64,000 bases of DNA from CAIWTU01 sp035686205 (lineage in GTDB: Bacteria > Desulfobacterota > Desulfuromonadia > Geobacterales > Geobacteraceae): positions 31,756 through 95,755 of the forward strand of contig DASRZQ010000119.1 of the NCBI GenBank assembly GCA_035686205.1, written 5' to 3'. A model generated the notes under the pieces. It saw only the letters and a program-made list of their open reading frames with translations. It was not told the origin of the DNA and did not search any database. Numbering within the stretch: position 1 is the first letter of the stretch; every line of letters starts with the position of its first letter. The position numbers were made by a program, and so were the translations under genes. Shown in pieces: positions 42,132 through 51,686 of this stretch.

Positions 42132-43073
42132 TCAATTATGATTTTCACTCAAATCCAGAAAAGCGAAAAGTTGTTCAACTTTGGGCATGTACACCCCTTT
42201 TTTCATTGCTTCCACAATTGGGATTTTGAATATTGCTTCGAGTTCAAGTTGCCTGTTCTCAATACGATCTATGAGCATGGACGGTTTGTAAGATCCAAGT
42301 CCTTCAGAAAACGAAATCAGTTTTTCGGCAAGCGACTGTTCGAGTTTGTCCTTCAATCCCTGCGCATTACCTGCCTCGATTACCTCCCGCATTATATCAA
42401 TGATTTGCTTTCTGGTTTCCTTGTGGCTCAGCAGGGCATCAACTGGTTTCAACATAAGGGCACAGATCCCGTTAAAGGGAATGTTCCACACAAGCTTCTG
42501 CCATCTTGCCCTTTTCAATTCACTGACAACACTGCATGTTACGGCAGCTTTTTGAAATATTGCCGCCAGTTTTTCAGCTCGTGTAGTTTTGTCATTACTG
42601 AATTCGCCTATAATAATTTTCCCCTCGCCCAGATGATGCACGGTTCCAGGTTTTCCTCTGTTTGCGCAAAGGAAGGCAACACCCCCCATTATTCTTTCCG
42701 CGCCAAAATGAGAAGCCAGAGCTTCTTCATTTCCAAGTCCGTTCTGCAGCGTTAAAATTATGGTGTTCTCACCCAAAAGCGGTGTTATAAGCTCTTCAAA
42801 CTTGTGGTTCGCGAAGGTTTTTAGTCCCACCAGGACCAGATCCACCTCGCCTATTTCAGAGGCGTTGCCATGACCGTTAACCTTTTGAATATGGAAATCA
42901 CCATTTACGGAAAAAACTCTCAGGCCGTCCGCTTTGATAGCCTCGAAATCTCGACGCAGTATGAAATGGACTTCATTCCCCCCGCGTTGGAGCATTGCCC
43001 CGTAATAGAGCCCAAGTGCGCCCGCCCCTACCACTGCTATTCGCAATCCATTTATACTTACTTTCAATCTCAA
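42132..43073 (-). CDS. panE: 2-dehydropantoate 2-reductase
   Basis: A 313-residue ketopantoate reductase family protein: Rossmann motif IAVVGAGALGLYYGAML, VLVGLKTF, LQNGLGNEE, catalytic Lys region KRARWQKLVWNIPFNGICAL, and PSMLIDRIENRQLELEAIFK. It reduces ketopantoate with NADPH in pantothenate synthesis; paralogues of other specificity exist. The frame has no ATG at its start (TTG 43073, 43067 or 43046 are options), so the start is uncertain. Confidence 0.85.
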   Translation of the reverse strand: MRLKVSINGLRIAVVGAGALGLYYGAMLQRGGNEVHFILRRDFEAIKADGLRVFSVNGDFHIQKVNGHGNASEIGEVDLVLVGLKTFANHKFEELITPLLGENTIILTLQNGLGNEEALASHFGAERIMGGVAFLCANRGKPGTVHHLGEGKIIIGEFSNDKTTRAEKLAAIFQKAAVTCSVVSELKRARWQKLVWNIPFNGICALMLKPVDALLSHKETRKQIIDIMREVIEAGNAQGLKDKLEQSLAEKLISFSEGLGSYKPSMLIDRIENRQLELEAIFKIPIVEAMKKGVYMPKVEQLFAFLDLSENHN

Positions 43074-43107
43074 TGTCCATTAGAATGTTTTTTTATTTAA
43101 CGACGAT

Positions 43108-43788
43108 TCAAGACATCATCTCTTTTAAATCCTTTAAAGAGATATTATCTAGTGAATCTAAAATATGGTTCGCGCCAACCAGTTTTTCCTTTAAATAGCT
43201 GTTCGTCACCGCAAGAACCGTAATACCCGCTTTTCTTGCGGATTCAATACCGGCAGGCGTGTCTTCAATTGCCACACAGTTTCCGGGTGCAATATTTAAA
43301 TCAGGATACTTTGAAGAAAGCTTTTCCTGCGCAAGCAGGTAGCTTGCGGGATCAGGCTTGCTCGCCGCGACATCTTCCGCGGTAATTATGACGTCAAATT
43401 TGTCCAGGAGTCCCAGTTGACCCAATATCGGGACAATATCGGACAATAACGCTCCGCTGCAGAGTGCCATCGGCAAATTACCCGAAATTTCGCGAATAAG
43501 CCTTATTACTCCAGGATATGGTTTTACACTCTTTCGAACGATTTCCAGGAAAATATCGGCTTTCTTTGAAATTAAACTTTCAAGCACTTCATTTGTCAAA
43601 TCCCTTGAATGTTGCTTGAATACTTCCCGGAATGCCTCCCTGTCATCAAACCCCATGTAACGATCAACATAATCTTCCCAGGAATAACCAAATCCAATTG
43701 GTTCGAGAATTTTCTGGAAAGCCTGGTAATGTATCGGTTCTGTATCTACAATTATTCCGTCAAAATCGAAAATTATTGCCTTTAGCAT
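43108..43788 (-). CDS. HAD-superfamily phosphatase/phosphomutase
   Basis: A 226-residue HAD protein with motif I DFDGIIVDTE, motif II in LCSGALLS, motif III Lys in AAKPDP region (ASKPDPASYLLA) and motif IV IEDTPAGIESARKAG. The helical cap subclass and EPIHYQAF resemble beta-phosphoglucomutase-like hydrolases. The substrate is unknown. The ATG at 43788 begins directly at the HAD core; the upstream frame to 43815 adds nine unlikely residues. It lies 34 bases upstream of panE on the same strand. Confidence 0.85.
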   Translation of the reverse strand: MLKAIIFDFDGIIVDTEPIHYQAFQKILEPIGFGYSWEDYVDRYMGFDDREAFREVFKQHSRDLTNEVLESLISKKADIFLEIVRKSVKPYPGVIRLIREISGNLPMALCSGALLSDIVPILGQLGLLDKFDVIITAEDVAASKPDPASYLLAQEKLSSKYPDLNIAPGNCVAIEDTPAGIESARKAGITVLAVTNSYLKEKLVGANHILDSLDNISLKDLKEMMS

Positions 43789-43862
43789 AAAACTTGTTCC
43801 AATTTTTACATTCAACTTTAAGATTTATTGTGGATCGAATTAACCTCTCCTTGACGCATGAA

Positions 43863-44216
43863 TCAAATAGTAATGGTTTCATCAGAGCGCATATTCTGCG
43901 GTTCATATGTTTTGATAAAAGAGAACAGCAGCAGGAAAAACAGAATAGCCATGCCAATCATAATGATAACCGTAGGGGCTAGATGCACGTTTTTTTCTGT
44001 TCCGGATCTCCGCAAAAATCCGACTATGGATATCAGGACGCCTGCACCTCCGGCAACGCCACCCCAGAAAAGCCCCAATGAAATCAGCCTTGATTCGTCC
44101 GCCAGGCTTAGCTGAAAAAGCCCTGCAACCTCACTGTGAAAAAATGTCGCAAGTGTTATCAGGATAATTCCAGCCATGACACATTTTATTCCAAATCTTA
44201 CATTTCTTTTACGCAT
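43863..44216 (-). CDS. Hypothetical membrane protein
   Basis: A 117-residue protein with a basic N-terminus (MRKRNVRFGIK) and three hydrophobic segments: about 11-30, 47-67 and 82-102. A charged linker (RRSGTEKNVH) follows the second, and the third is followed by a hydrophilic tail. No family is recognised. It starts 11 bases after the tsaC stop, so it is probably the second gene of that transcript. Confidence 0.65.
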   Translation of the reverse strand: MRKRNVRFGIKCVMAGIILITLATFFHSEVAGLFQLSLADESRLISLGLFWGGVAGGAGVLISIVGFLRRSGTEKNVHLAPTVIIMIGMAILFFLLLFSFIKTYEPQNMRSDETITI

Positions 44217-44227
44217 TTTAAAAACCC

Positions 44228-44836
44228 TTACTCACACCAGCCGACATCACCAACCCCTTTCCTGAGAACTACAGGGGAATCGGTTATCAAGCTCACCACC
44301 GAGCTGACATTCGCGGACAATATGCCACCGTTAATCACCAAATCCAGGTTCTTGCCCAGCTCTTTTTCGACTTTCTCCGGATCACCTATGGGCTCTTCGC
44401 CGGAAATATTAGCGCTCGTGGTAATAATGGGATGTCCGAGGTTTTTTGTTATTTCGAGACAAATTCTATTGGAAGGTATACGTATGCCCACGGTCTTCTG
44501 TTTCGTAACCAGCAGATCGGGAACAATATTGGTTGCCGGCAGAACAAAAGTGTAAGGACCAGGAAGGAAGCGTTTCAATATCTTAAACGCATAATTGCTG
44601 ACTTTCGCGTAACGGGCCACGTCAGATATATCCGAACATATAAAGGAAAATGGTTTTTTCTTTTCCCGTTTCTTCAATAAATATATGCGCTCGATACCGC
44701 GTTTGTTGAAAATGCTGCATCCTATACCATAAGTCGTGTCTGTCGGATAGGCGATAATTCCTCCATTCTTCAACAGATCAACCACTCTGGATATCATTCT
44801 TGGCTGTGGATTTTCGGGATTTATTTCAAGTATCAT
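44228..44836 (-). CDS. tsaC: Threonylcarbamoyl-AMP synthase (TsaC/Sua5/YrdC)
   Basis: A 202-residue YrdC-domain protein: GGIIAYPTDTTYGIGCSIFN, LKKREKKKPFSFIC with the ATP/threonine-binding lysines, LPGPYTFVL, RIPSNRICLEI and PIITTSANISGEEP. It makes threonylcarbamoyl-AMP for tRNA t6A synthesis. It is the YrdC-only form without the Sua5 C-terminal domain. Its ribosome-binding site is weak. Confidence 0.93.
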   Translation of the reverse strand: MILEINPENPQPRMISRVVDLLKNGGIIAYPTDTTYGIGCSIFNKRGIERIYLLKKREKKKPFSFICSDISDVARYAKVSNYAFKILKRFLPGPYTFVLPATNIVPDLLVTKQKTVGIRIPSNRICLEITKNLGHPIITTSANISGEEPIGDPEKVEKELGKNLDLVINGGILSANVSSVVSLITDSPVVLRKGVGDVGWCE

Positions 44837-44924
44837 GGTTATTGCCGGAGCAGATTTGAAATCAATTCATCAGCAAATATTTTTTCTCCAAAATTGTAAA
44901 TTATCTATCTTTTTAATCGTTCGT

Positions 44925-45371
44925 TTAAACACCCGTGTGTCCAAAACCTCCACTATTTCTGGAAGTTTCATCAAGATCAGAAATTTCCCTTAAAACCGCC
45001 CTGAAGAATCTGGAAAAAACCATCTGGGCTATGCGATCACCATTTCTTATCGTAAATGGCGTTTCACCATGATTTATTACTATTACACATATTTCGCCGC
45101 GATAATCGGGATCTATCGTTCCCGGAGAGTTTACTAAAGTTATGCCGTGTTTAAGGGCCAACCCGCTGCGCGGCCGAATTTGGGCTTCAAATCCGTCAGG
45201 AATGGCAAGCGCTATTCCTGTTGGAACCAGTGCCCTTTCACCGGGGCCAAGAACAAGATCTGTTTCAAGGTCGGCGTAAATATCCATTCCCGCTGAGTTT
45301 GGAGTCATGTAACCGGGAAGGGGATTTTCAGAATTGCGTAAGCGCTTTACTTTTATAGTGAATTCGTCCAT
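44925..45371 (-). CDS. dut: dUTP diphosphatase
   Basis: A 148-residue trimeric dUTPase with all five motifs: SAGMDIYA, RPRSGLA, NSPGTIDPDYRGEI, GDRIAQMVF and the C-terminal glycine-rich arm RNSGGFGHTG. It hydrolyses dUTP to dUMP. GAGGAA precedes the ATG. It lies 11 bases after the M16 peptidase gene, in the usual pnp-M16-dut order. Confidence 0.96.
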   Translation of the reverse strand: MDEFTIKVKRLRNSENPLPGYMTPNSAGMDIYADLETDLVLGPGERALVPTGIALAIPDGFEAQIRPRSGLALKHGITLVNSPGTIDPDYRGEICVIVINHGETPFTIRNGDRIAQMVFSRFFRAVLREISDLDETSRNSGGFGHTGV

Positions 45372-45382
45372 CGATTAATTCC

Positions 45383-46639
45383 TCAAAGCGAAATGATCGA
45401 TGGATTTATCTGCATATCACCGACATTGCCAATGAGCTGCAGGGTAAAATAATCTTCAACAAACAGCTTATTGCTGAGTTGCAGCAGACTTTCCGCCGTA
45501 ACTTGTTCGACACCGTGGATGATTTCATTTATGGGAATATTACGCCCGAAGAAAATTTCATTTTTCGCCAGTTTTGTCATCCTGTTGTCACTGCTTTCAA
45601 GCGACAGAAGGAGGTTGCCCTTTAAATGCTCTTTTGCGTGTTTTAACTCCTGTTCCGGGATTCTTTCGGTGTTGAGCCTTCTCAACTCGTCGAGAATAAT
45701 CCTTATTATTTCAAGCATATTTTCCCGGCTTGTCCCCGCATAGACAATCAATGACCCCGCATCCGAGTGCGATGAGATGTAAGAATACACTGAATACGCC
45801 AAACCTTTATTTTCCCTGATTTCCTGGAAAAGACGGGAACTCATGCTTCCGCCAAGTACCGTATTAAGAATGAAGCTTTCGTAGCGCAGCGGATGATTTT
45901 GCGGTAATGCCTTAGTGCCCAGGCACAGGTGAATCTGCTCGAGATTCTTGTTTACGGCTTCAACTCTTTTCTCGTAGGATGGAACCTGGAAATCTTCGAG
46001 GGGGTCCTTTCTCGGAACCCCATTCATCAAAACATTCAAAAGGCCAACGAGTTTTTCATGTTCGACATTGCCGGCCGCGGTCACGATAATGTCGCCTGTA
46101 GTAAATCGCTGCTCCTTGTAATTGATAATGGCTTCACGCGTGAGATTTCCTACGCTGTCCTCGGTACCGAGGATTGACTTGCCAAGAGGATGATTTTTCC
46201 AGAAGTTCAGGTGGAACAGATCATGGACGTAATTATCAGGGTTGTCCTTGACCATCCATATTTCCTGGAGGATAACCTTTCGTTCTCTTTCGATTTCGTT
46301 CGGGTCGAACAAGGAATTCAGAAAAATATCTGAAAGCAGTTCTACGGCTTTATCAAGATATTCACTGAGAACTTTGACATAGAAACAGATGTACTCCCTG
46401 CTGGTAAATGCGTTGAGAATTCCGCCGACCGAATCTATTTCCCTGGCTATATCCAGGGAAGTTCGTTTTTCTGTTCCCTTAAACAGCAAGTGTTCAATAA
46501 AATGGGCGACTCCGTTTGTCCGGTCGCATTCATGCCGGGAACCGGTGGTCACCCATATACCTATGGAAACGGAATGGGCATGCGGAATTTTCTCAGATAC
46601 CACCCTTATCCCGTTATCTAATTCTGATTTGGTTACCAT
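45383..46639 (-). CDS. M16-family zinc protease
   Basis: A 418-residue protein with the inverted zinc motif HFIEH (NGVAHFIEHLLFKGT), the downstream Glu in the REYICFYVKVLSEY region, and the C-terminal ENKGLAYSVYSYISSH segment typical of processing-peptidase-like M16B proteins. The substrate is unknown. No clear ribosome-binding site precedes the ATG. It is conserved in position downstream of pnp. Confidence 0.93.
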   Translation of the reverse strand: MVTKSELDNGIRVVSEKIPHAHSVSIGIWVTTGSRHECDRTNGVAHFIEHLLFKGTEKRTSLDIAREIDSVGGILNAFTSREYICFYVKVLSEYLDKAVELLSDIFLNSLFDPNEIERERKVILQEIWMVKDNPDNYVHDLFHLNFWKNHPLGKSILGTEDSVGNLTREAIINYKEQRFTTGDIIVTAAGNVEHEKLVGLLNVLMNGVPRKDPLEDFQVPSYEKRVEAVNKNLEQIHLCLGTKALPQNHPLRYESFILNTVLGGSMSSRLFQEIRENKGLAYSVYSYISSHSDAGSLIVYAGTSRENMLEIIRIILDELRRLNTERIPEQELKHAKEHLKGNLLLSLESSDNRMTKLAKNEIFFGRNIPINEIIHGVEQVTAESLLQLSNKLFVEDYFTLQLIGNVGDMQINPSIISL

Positions 46640-46684
46640 GGTGTAATTATACTGTGGAAGATAATATTTTTTATACTATTTTGT

Positions 46685-48775
46685 TTATTCCGGGAGGGAA
46701 GCCCCAAGCGCCTCTTTCCTGGAAAGCTTGATTTTCCCCTGTTTGTCTATACCGATGCATTTGACGAGAACCTTGTCGCCTTCTTTAAGGACGTCACTTA
46801 CGTTTTTGACCCTCTCAGTATCAAGCTCGGAAATATGAACGAGACCGTCCGTGCCTGGGAATATTTCAACAAAAGCGCCAAAGTCCATGACCTTCTTGAC
46901 TGTCCCCATGTACAGCTTTCCTTCTTCAGCCTCCGCCGTAAGGTCTCTTATCATCTTTATGGCTTTTTCACATGCCGCCATATCATGACTCGCAATGTTG
47001 ATCTTGCCGCTGTCTTCAATATCTATGGTCACTCCTGTTGCCTCTGTGATACCGCGAACATTTTTCCCGCCCGAACCGATGACGTCGCGTATTTTATCAG
47101 TTTTTACGTAAATGGTTGTTATTCGTGGCGCATACGGAGAGAGATCTCCTCTTGCGGCATTTAACGTTTCCGCCATTTTGCCAAGAATATGCAATCTCCC
47201 TTCACGAGCCTGTTCAAGCGCATTTTTCATAATTTCACGGGTTACTCCGGTAATTTTTATATCCATTTGCAGGGCCGTAACGCCTTCTCCCGTGCCTGCG
47301 ACCTTGAAATCCATATCTCCGAGATGGTCCTCATCGCCAAGGATATCGGATAAAATCACAACTTTTTCACCCTCTTTGATAAGACCCATGGCAATTCCGG
47401 CAACCGGCGCCTTGATAGGAACACCGGCATCCATAAGCGACAGGGAACCGCCACATACGGAAGCCATGGATGACGAACCGTTGCTTTCAAGAATGTCGGA
47501 TACTATCCTGATGGTATAGGGGAAATTGTCGTAATTCGGAATAACCCGCTCCAAAGCCCTTTCCGCCAGCATTCCGTGTCCTATTTCGCGTCGTCCTGGT
47601 GCAAGGCGCATGCTGGTTTCTCCAACGGAGAAGGGAGGAAAGTTATAGTGCAGCAGGAAACGTTTCTTGCTTTCGCCGAACAGCGAGTCGATGCGCTGCT
47701 CGTCAATTGAGGTTCCCAGTGTCGCGGCAACCAATGCCTGGGTTTCCCCCCTCGTGAAAAGAGCCGACCCATGCGCCCTGGGAAGCAGGCCCACTTCCGA
47801 TGTGATGGTTCTGATGGTTTTTGAATCACGACCATCAATCCTTATGCCGTCCTGAATTATATGTTCACGAACCAGTTCATACTCAAAATTGTTTATGAAT
47901 TCTGTAATTTCATTTTCTTTCCCTTCAAGTTCAGGGATAAGCGCTTCAAGAACATCTTTTTCTATGCCATCGAGCAAATCGTGTCTTTCAACCTTCGACT
48001 TGACTCTAACGGCGTCCTTAATTCTTGAATAGGCTAGATCACTAACCCTTGCTTGCAGGGCTTCGTCAATAACGATTGATGCAATTTCCCTTTTCTGGAC
48101 TCCCGCCTTGAGACGCAGTTCTTCCTGAGCTTTCAGGATCGGCTGGATTGATTCATGGCCAAAGAAAACAGCGTTCAGCATATCCTCTTCGGAAACTATC
48201 GCTGCGCCGCCTTCCACCATGATAACCGCATCTTTGCTGCCGGCTACAACTATTTCTATATCGCTCTTTTCAAGTTCCTCCGCTGTAGGGTTGCAAACGA
48301 ATTGTCCGTTCACCCTGCCAACCTTGACTCCTGCAATCGGTCCGAGAAACGGTATGTCGGAAACCTCCAGCGCCGCTGAAGCGCCTATCATGGACAGGAT
48401 GCCGGGATCATTATCCCTGTCCGCCGAAATTACCGTAGCAATTATCTGGGTTTCATTGAGGAAACTTTCCGGGAACAGCGGCCGAAGCGGCCTGTCTATC
48501 AGACGGCTGGTAAGCACCTCGTTTTCCGAGGGTCTTCCTTCCCTTTTGAAGAAACCGCCCGGTATTTTACCGCCTGCATACGATTTTTCCTGATAATTTA
48601 CGGTCAGGGGGAAAAAGTCCTGTCCTTCCTTGACTTTCTTTGCGGCAACCGCAGTCACTAACACAAGAGTGTCCCCGCATCTTACAGTGACTGATCCGTT
48701 TGCCTGTTTTGCCATTTTACCAGTAGAAATACTTATAGTTCTTCCACTCAATTCTACATTAACTATTTGTTCCAT
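46685..48775 (-). CDS. pnp: Polyribonucleotide nucleotidyltransferase (PNPase)
   Basis: A protein of about 696 residues with two RNase PH domains (first: GRTISISTGKMAKQANGSV; second: IRTITSEVGLLPRAHGSALFTRGETQAL), the catalytic DILGDEDHLGDMDFKVAGT, a KH domain (IGSGGKNVRGI) and an S1 domain (GTVKKVMDFGAFVEIFPGTDGLVHISEL). It degrades RNA phosphorolytically. ATG 48775 is used; TTG 48781 has better spacing from GGAG and is possible. Leader hairpins suggest autoregulation as in E. coli. Confidence 0.96.
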   Translation of the reverse strand: MEQIVNVELSGRTISISTGKMAKQANGSVTVRCGDTLVLVTAVAAKKVKEGQDFFPLTVNYQEKSYAGGKIPGGFFKREGRPSENEVLTSRLIDRPLRPLFPESFLNETQIIATVISADRDNDPGILSMIGASAALEVSDIPFLGPIAGVKVGRVNGQFVCNPTAEELEKSDIEIVVAGSKDAVIMVEGGAAIVSEEDMLNAVFFGHESIQPILKAQEELRLKAGVQKREIASIVIDEALQARVSDLAYSRIKDAVRVKSKVERHDLLDGIEKDVLEALIPELEGKENEITEFINNFEYELVREHIIQDGIRIDGRDSKTIRTITSEVGLLPRAHGSALFTRGETQALVAATLGTSIDEQRIDSLFGESKKRFLLHYNFPPFSVGETSMRLAPGRREIGHGMLAERALERVIPNYDNFPYTIRIVSDILESNGSSSMASVCGGSLSLMDAGVPIKAPVAGIAMGLIKEGEKVVILSDILGDEDHLGDMDFKVAGTGEGVTALQMDIKITGVTREIMKNALEQAREGRLHILGKMAETLNAARGDLSPYAPRITTIYVKTDKIRDVIGSGGKNVRGITEATGVTIDIEDSGKINIASHDMAACEKAIKMIRDLTAEAEEGKLYMGTVKKVMDFGAFVEIFPGTDGLVHISELDTERVKNVSDVLKEGDKVLVKCIGIDKQGKIKLSRKEALGASLPE

Positions 48776-48880
48776 TGTCAATACGGTCTCCTAACCTTTG
48801 TTATGGTTGTGTTGGGGCCGTCGATAAAGACATCAAGCTATTACATAATAGAACTTGGCAGCTTTATCCGCGCCCCCAAC

Positions 48881-48907
48881 AAAAAAATAACAGGCCCCCA
48901 GGCCTGT
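48881..48907 (-). terminator. Intrinsic terminator between rpsO and pnp
   Basis: Arms ACAGGCC and GGCCTGT around a 4-base loop, followed on the minus strand by TTATTTTTTT. It lies about 100 bases before pnp, so it would separate rpsO from pnp transcription or attenuate it. Confidence 0.82.
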
Positions 48908-48921
48908 CTGAATAAATAGGA

Positions 48922-48961
48922 AAGGCAATATACCTCTTAATACAAAGAGATATACTGCCTT
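48922..48961 (-). other. Long hairpin in the rpsO-pnp junction
   Basis: AAGGCAATATACCTCTT (48922-48938) pairs with AAGAGATATACTGCCTT (48945-48961) over 17 positions with two mismatches or wobbles and a 6-base loop. It lacks a T-run, so it is not a terminator. A double-stranded RNase III processing site, as in the E. coli pnp leader, is a plausible role. Confidence 0.6.
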
Positions 48962-48964
48962 TTC

Positions 48965-49231
48965 TTACCTTCTGATACCAAGCTTTCCTATAATTGTGCG
49001 GTATCTTTCGATGTCTTTCTTTTTCAAATAATCAAGCAATCTTCTGCGCTGTCCGACAATTTTCAACAGACCGCGACGACTGTGGTGATCCTTTTTATGA
49101 ACCTTGAAGTGCTCAGTCAAATAAGTTATTCTTTCAGTAAGAATAGCAATCTGCACTTCAGGGGAACCGGTATCATTGTCATGCAGCTTATAATTGTTTA
49201 TTATTTCCTGTTTTTTCTCTGTAACCAGCAT
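48965..49231 (-). CDS. rpsO: 30S ribosomal protein S15
   Basis: An 88-residue S15 (MLVTEKKQEIINNYKLHDNDTGSPEVQIAILTERI; HKKDHHSRRGLLKIVGQRRRLLDYLKKKD), the standard length. AAGGAGG lies 9 bases before ATG 49231; the GTG at 49240 overlaps it and is not used. S15 binds 16S rRNA in early assembly and often represses its own translation. It is followed by the hairpin/terminator region and pnp. Confidence 0.97.
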   Translation of the reverse strand: MLVTEKKQEIINNYKLHDNDTGSPEVQIAILTERITYLTEHFKVHKKDHHSRRGLLKIVGQRRRLLDYLKKKDIERYRTIIGKLGIRR

Positions 49232-49396
49232 GCCATTCACCTCCTTTCAACAATTTGTGTTTATTTGCTATAACTTAAAAATTTATATGCAAAACGAAAA
49301 CTTATTTATCATAAACATCGTAATGTGTAAAGCATAAAGCGGTATTTTACGCACTTCCAGACAAAAGACCGCATAACTTGGCCGTGAAGATGCGGC

Positions 49397-50311
49397 CTAG
49401 TTAAACACACGCAACAGGCGAAAATTGCTTCTGTCACCGGACCGATCGATATACAAGTTTTCCGCGACTGCAAGCAGTTTTTCGCCACATGAAAGGATAA
49501 TCCTTTCACCAGCCTGCAAACTGTTATGCGGAACGTTTTGGAATCCGTCCACGTCGGGAAGAGCCCCGTTTCTTACCATCCGGGCGCCCTTGTCCGTCAA
49601 TTCGAAATTTTTATAATGGGACAAGGAACGATATGGCGACATTATTTTGTCTTCCAGGCATCCTGTGCCATTCAACAAAGCCAGTTCTTCCAATGTAACA
49701 GCTTCATCAATGGTAAATATGCCGCTTGCGGTTCTATGCAGGCTGCTGAGGTGCGCCCCGCATCCAAGCACATCGCCAATATCACTTGCCAAAGTTCTGA
49801 CATACGTGCCACGGGAACAGCGTACCATGAAATAAATACTCGGCAAATCTATTTTTTTCACGGTTAGGGAAAAGATCTTTATTTCCCTTGATTCACGGGG
49901 AATGTCCAGTCCCTGCCTGGCCAGCTTGTAAAGGGGCACGCCGGAACGTTTCAGCGCGGAAAACATCGGGGGAACCTGCCTTGTCGTACCGACGAATCGC
50001 GAAAAGGAATTCCTGACAATCTCTTCGGTAATGTGCCCGTAGCTGCCTTCCCGTATTATATTCCCGGTACAGTCCTGAGTATCAGTCGAAATACCCAGAC
50101 GCATTGCCGCCGTATACTCTTTTATCGACTCATCAAGAAAGGTAATTGCTTTTGTCGCATCCCCCAAGGCTACCGGCAGAACTCCGGTGGCAAAAGGGTC
50201 AAGGGTCCCGGTATGGCCTGCCTTTTTAATCCCGAGAATCTTTCGAACTGAATGCACAACAGTGTGGGAAGTAATACCTTCCGGTTTGTCGATTACAATA
50301 AAACCGTTCAT
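49397..50311 (-). CDS. truB: tRNA pseudouridine-55 synthase
   Basis: A 304-residue protein with GFIVIDKPEGITSH, KAGHTGTLDPFATGVLPV containing the catalytic Asp, YTAAMRLGISTDTQD, RQVPPMFSALKRSGVPLYKLARQG and CSRGTYVRTLASDIG. It modifies U55 in the T-loop of tRNAs. It begins 5 bases after the nrnA stop. The C-terminal PUA-like portion is present. Confidence 0.96.
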   Translation of the reverse strand: MNGFIVIDKPEGITSHTVVHSVRKILGIKKAGHTGTLDPFATGVLPVALGDATKAITFLDESIKEYTAAMRLGISTDTQDCTGNIIREGSYGHITEEIVRNSFSRFVGTTRQVPPMFSALKRSGVPLYKLARQGLDIPRESREIKIFSLTVKKIDLPSIYFMVRCSRGTYVRTLASDIGDVLGCGAHLSSLHRTASGIFTIDEAVTLEELALLNGTGCLEDKIMSPYRSLSHYKNFELTDKGARMVRNGALPDVDGFQNVPHNSLQAGERIILSCGEKLLAVAENLYIDRSGDRSNFRLLRVFN

Positions 50312-50316
50312 AAGAA

Positions 50317-51267
50317 TTAAAATGACTTTTCAAGGTAAGATATAATGTTGTTTTTTGCTTCCTCTATGGGGCCTGATATCTTGCAGCCGGCTGCATTATG
50401 ATGACCGCCGCCGCCGAAAACCGCGGCCAGGGATGAAACATCAACCTTACCCTTAGAACGGAAACCGACTTTAAAAGTGTTTTTCTCGATCTCTCTGAAA
50501 AAAATTGCTACTTCGACGCCTTTTATGGAGCGGGGATAATTTATGAAACCATCGGTCAAATCCGGAGTAGCGCCTGTTTTAGAGAACATATCGAGCGTTA
50601 CTGTTATAGAAGCTATGTCTCCGCGATCAGCTACCTGAAGAGTGGACAGCGCCAATGAGAGAAGATCCAGACGCTGGCGTGGCTGGCTTTCATACAAATT
50701 TTCAGTGACAAACCAGGGGTTGATTCCTTTCGCGATCATTTGTCCTGAAATATGAAAGGCTTCCTGATCCGCGTTTGAATAACGGAAAGACCCGGTGTCG
50801 GTGACAATTGCCGTATAAATGCATAATGCGGTATTATAGTCAATCACGTGGCCCGCTGCGGATAAAACCCGGTAAATAAGAGCTCCAGTGGCGGAAGCCC
50901 CGGGATCAACCACGTTTATGTCCCCGAAATTTTTGTTGTCGGGGTGATGATCAATGTTAATGATTTTGCCGATCCGTCCGCATTTTGACAGATTTTTTCC
51001 AGCGCGGCCCATGTCGCCCGCATCAAGAATAAAACATATATCGAAATGACGGTTCGGGATTTCATAAAGCACGTTTCCGGCCAGAGGCAAAAACATATAA
51101 TTGTCGGGAACCGGGTCGCATGAGTATATCGTTACATCCTTACCCAGCGAAGCCAGATAATTCGCCATGGCAAGAGACGAGCCTATCGCGTCTCCGTCGG
51201 GATTTTCATGGGCGGTTACCAAAAAGGTATTGTTCAGTTCAATTTCACTGATTATCCTCTGTATCAT
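50317..51267 (-). CDS. nrnA: DHH-family oligoribonuclease / pAp phosphatase (NrnA)
   Basis: A 316-residue DHH/DHHA1 protein: ENPDGDAIGSSLAMANYL, DAGDMGR, the signature DHHPDN, and C-terminal GGGGHHNAAGCKI. The family degrades short RNA oligonucleotides and dephosphorylates pAp. It overlaps rbfA by 23 bases and is in its common position between rbfA and truB. Unlike the DHH fusion at base 1 it has no CBS or nucleotidyltransferase domain. Confidence 0.92.
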   Translation of the reverse strand: MIQRIISEIELNNTFLVTAHENPDGDAIGSSLAMANYLASLGKDVTIYSCDPVPDNYMFLPLAGNVLYEIPNRHFDICFILDAGDMGRAGKNLSKCGRIGKIINIDHHPDNKNFGDINVVDPGASATGALIYRVLSAAGHVIDYNTALCIYTAIVTDTGSFRYSNADQEAFHISGQMIAKGINPWFVTENLYESQPRQRLDLLSLALSTLQVADRGDIASITVTLDMFSKTGATPDLTDGFINYPRSIKGVEVAIFFREIEKNTFKVGFRSKGKVDVSSLAAVFGGGGHHNAAGCKISGPIEEAKNNIISYLEKSF

Positions 51268-51619
51268 CTGGTCCTTTATTTATATTAATTTCATGGATTA
51301 TGGATTCAATTCGTTGCGCGTAATCCATGGAGTCGTCATATCTGAAGATTATATCAGGGACATAGCGCAGCCTCAAGCTCCTTCCCATCTCCTTTCGAAT
51401 GAAGCCTTTAGCGCTGTTTAACGCCTTTTCCGATGATTTCTTTTCGTCATCAGCGCCGATAACGCTGTAATACACGGTTGCAAGGTGAAGATCATCGGTG
51501 ACTTTGACGCCTGTAATAGTTACAAACCCTATGCGGGGATCTTTCAGCCCTTTAATCAATAACCCGGAAATAAACTCGTGTACTGCTTCAGCCACTTTAT
51601 CAGATCGTTTATAATTCAT
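51245..51619 (-). CDS. rbfA: Ribosome-binding factor A
   Basis: A 124-residue KH-type protein (SDKVAEAVHEFISGLLIKGLKDPRIGFVTITGVKVTDDLHLATVYYSV; GFIRKEMGRSLRLRYVPDIIFRYDDSMDYAQRIE). It helps mature the 5' end of 16S rRNA in the 30S subunit. It lies 67 bases downstream of infB and overlaps nrnA, so its stop and the nrnA start are coupled. Confidence 0.94.
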   Translation of the reverse strand: MNYKRSDKVAEAVHEFISGLLIKGLKDPRIGFVTITGVKVTDDLHLATVYYSVIGADDEKKSSEKALNSAKGFIRKEMGRSLRLRYVPDIIFRYDDSMDYAQRIESIIHEININKGPDDTEDNQ

Positions 51620-51686
51620 AGCAATTACCAGTCAGGAGATGTCCGCAATGTATTACCGCGCAAAATTCGTGGAAGACGGACATGAT

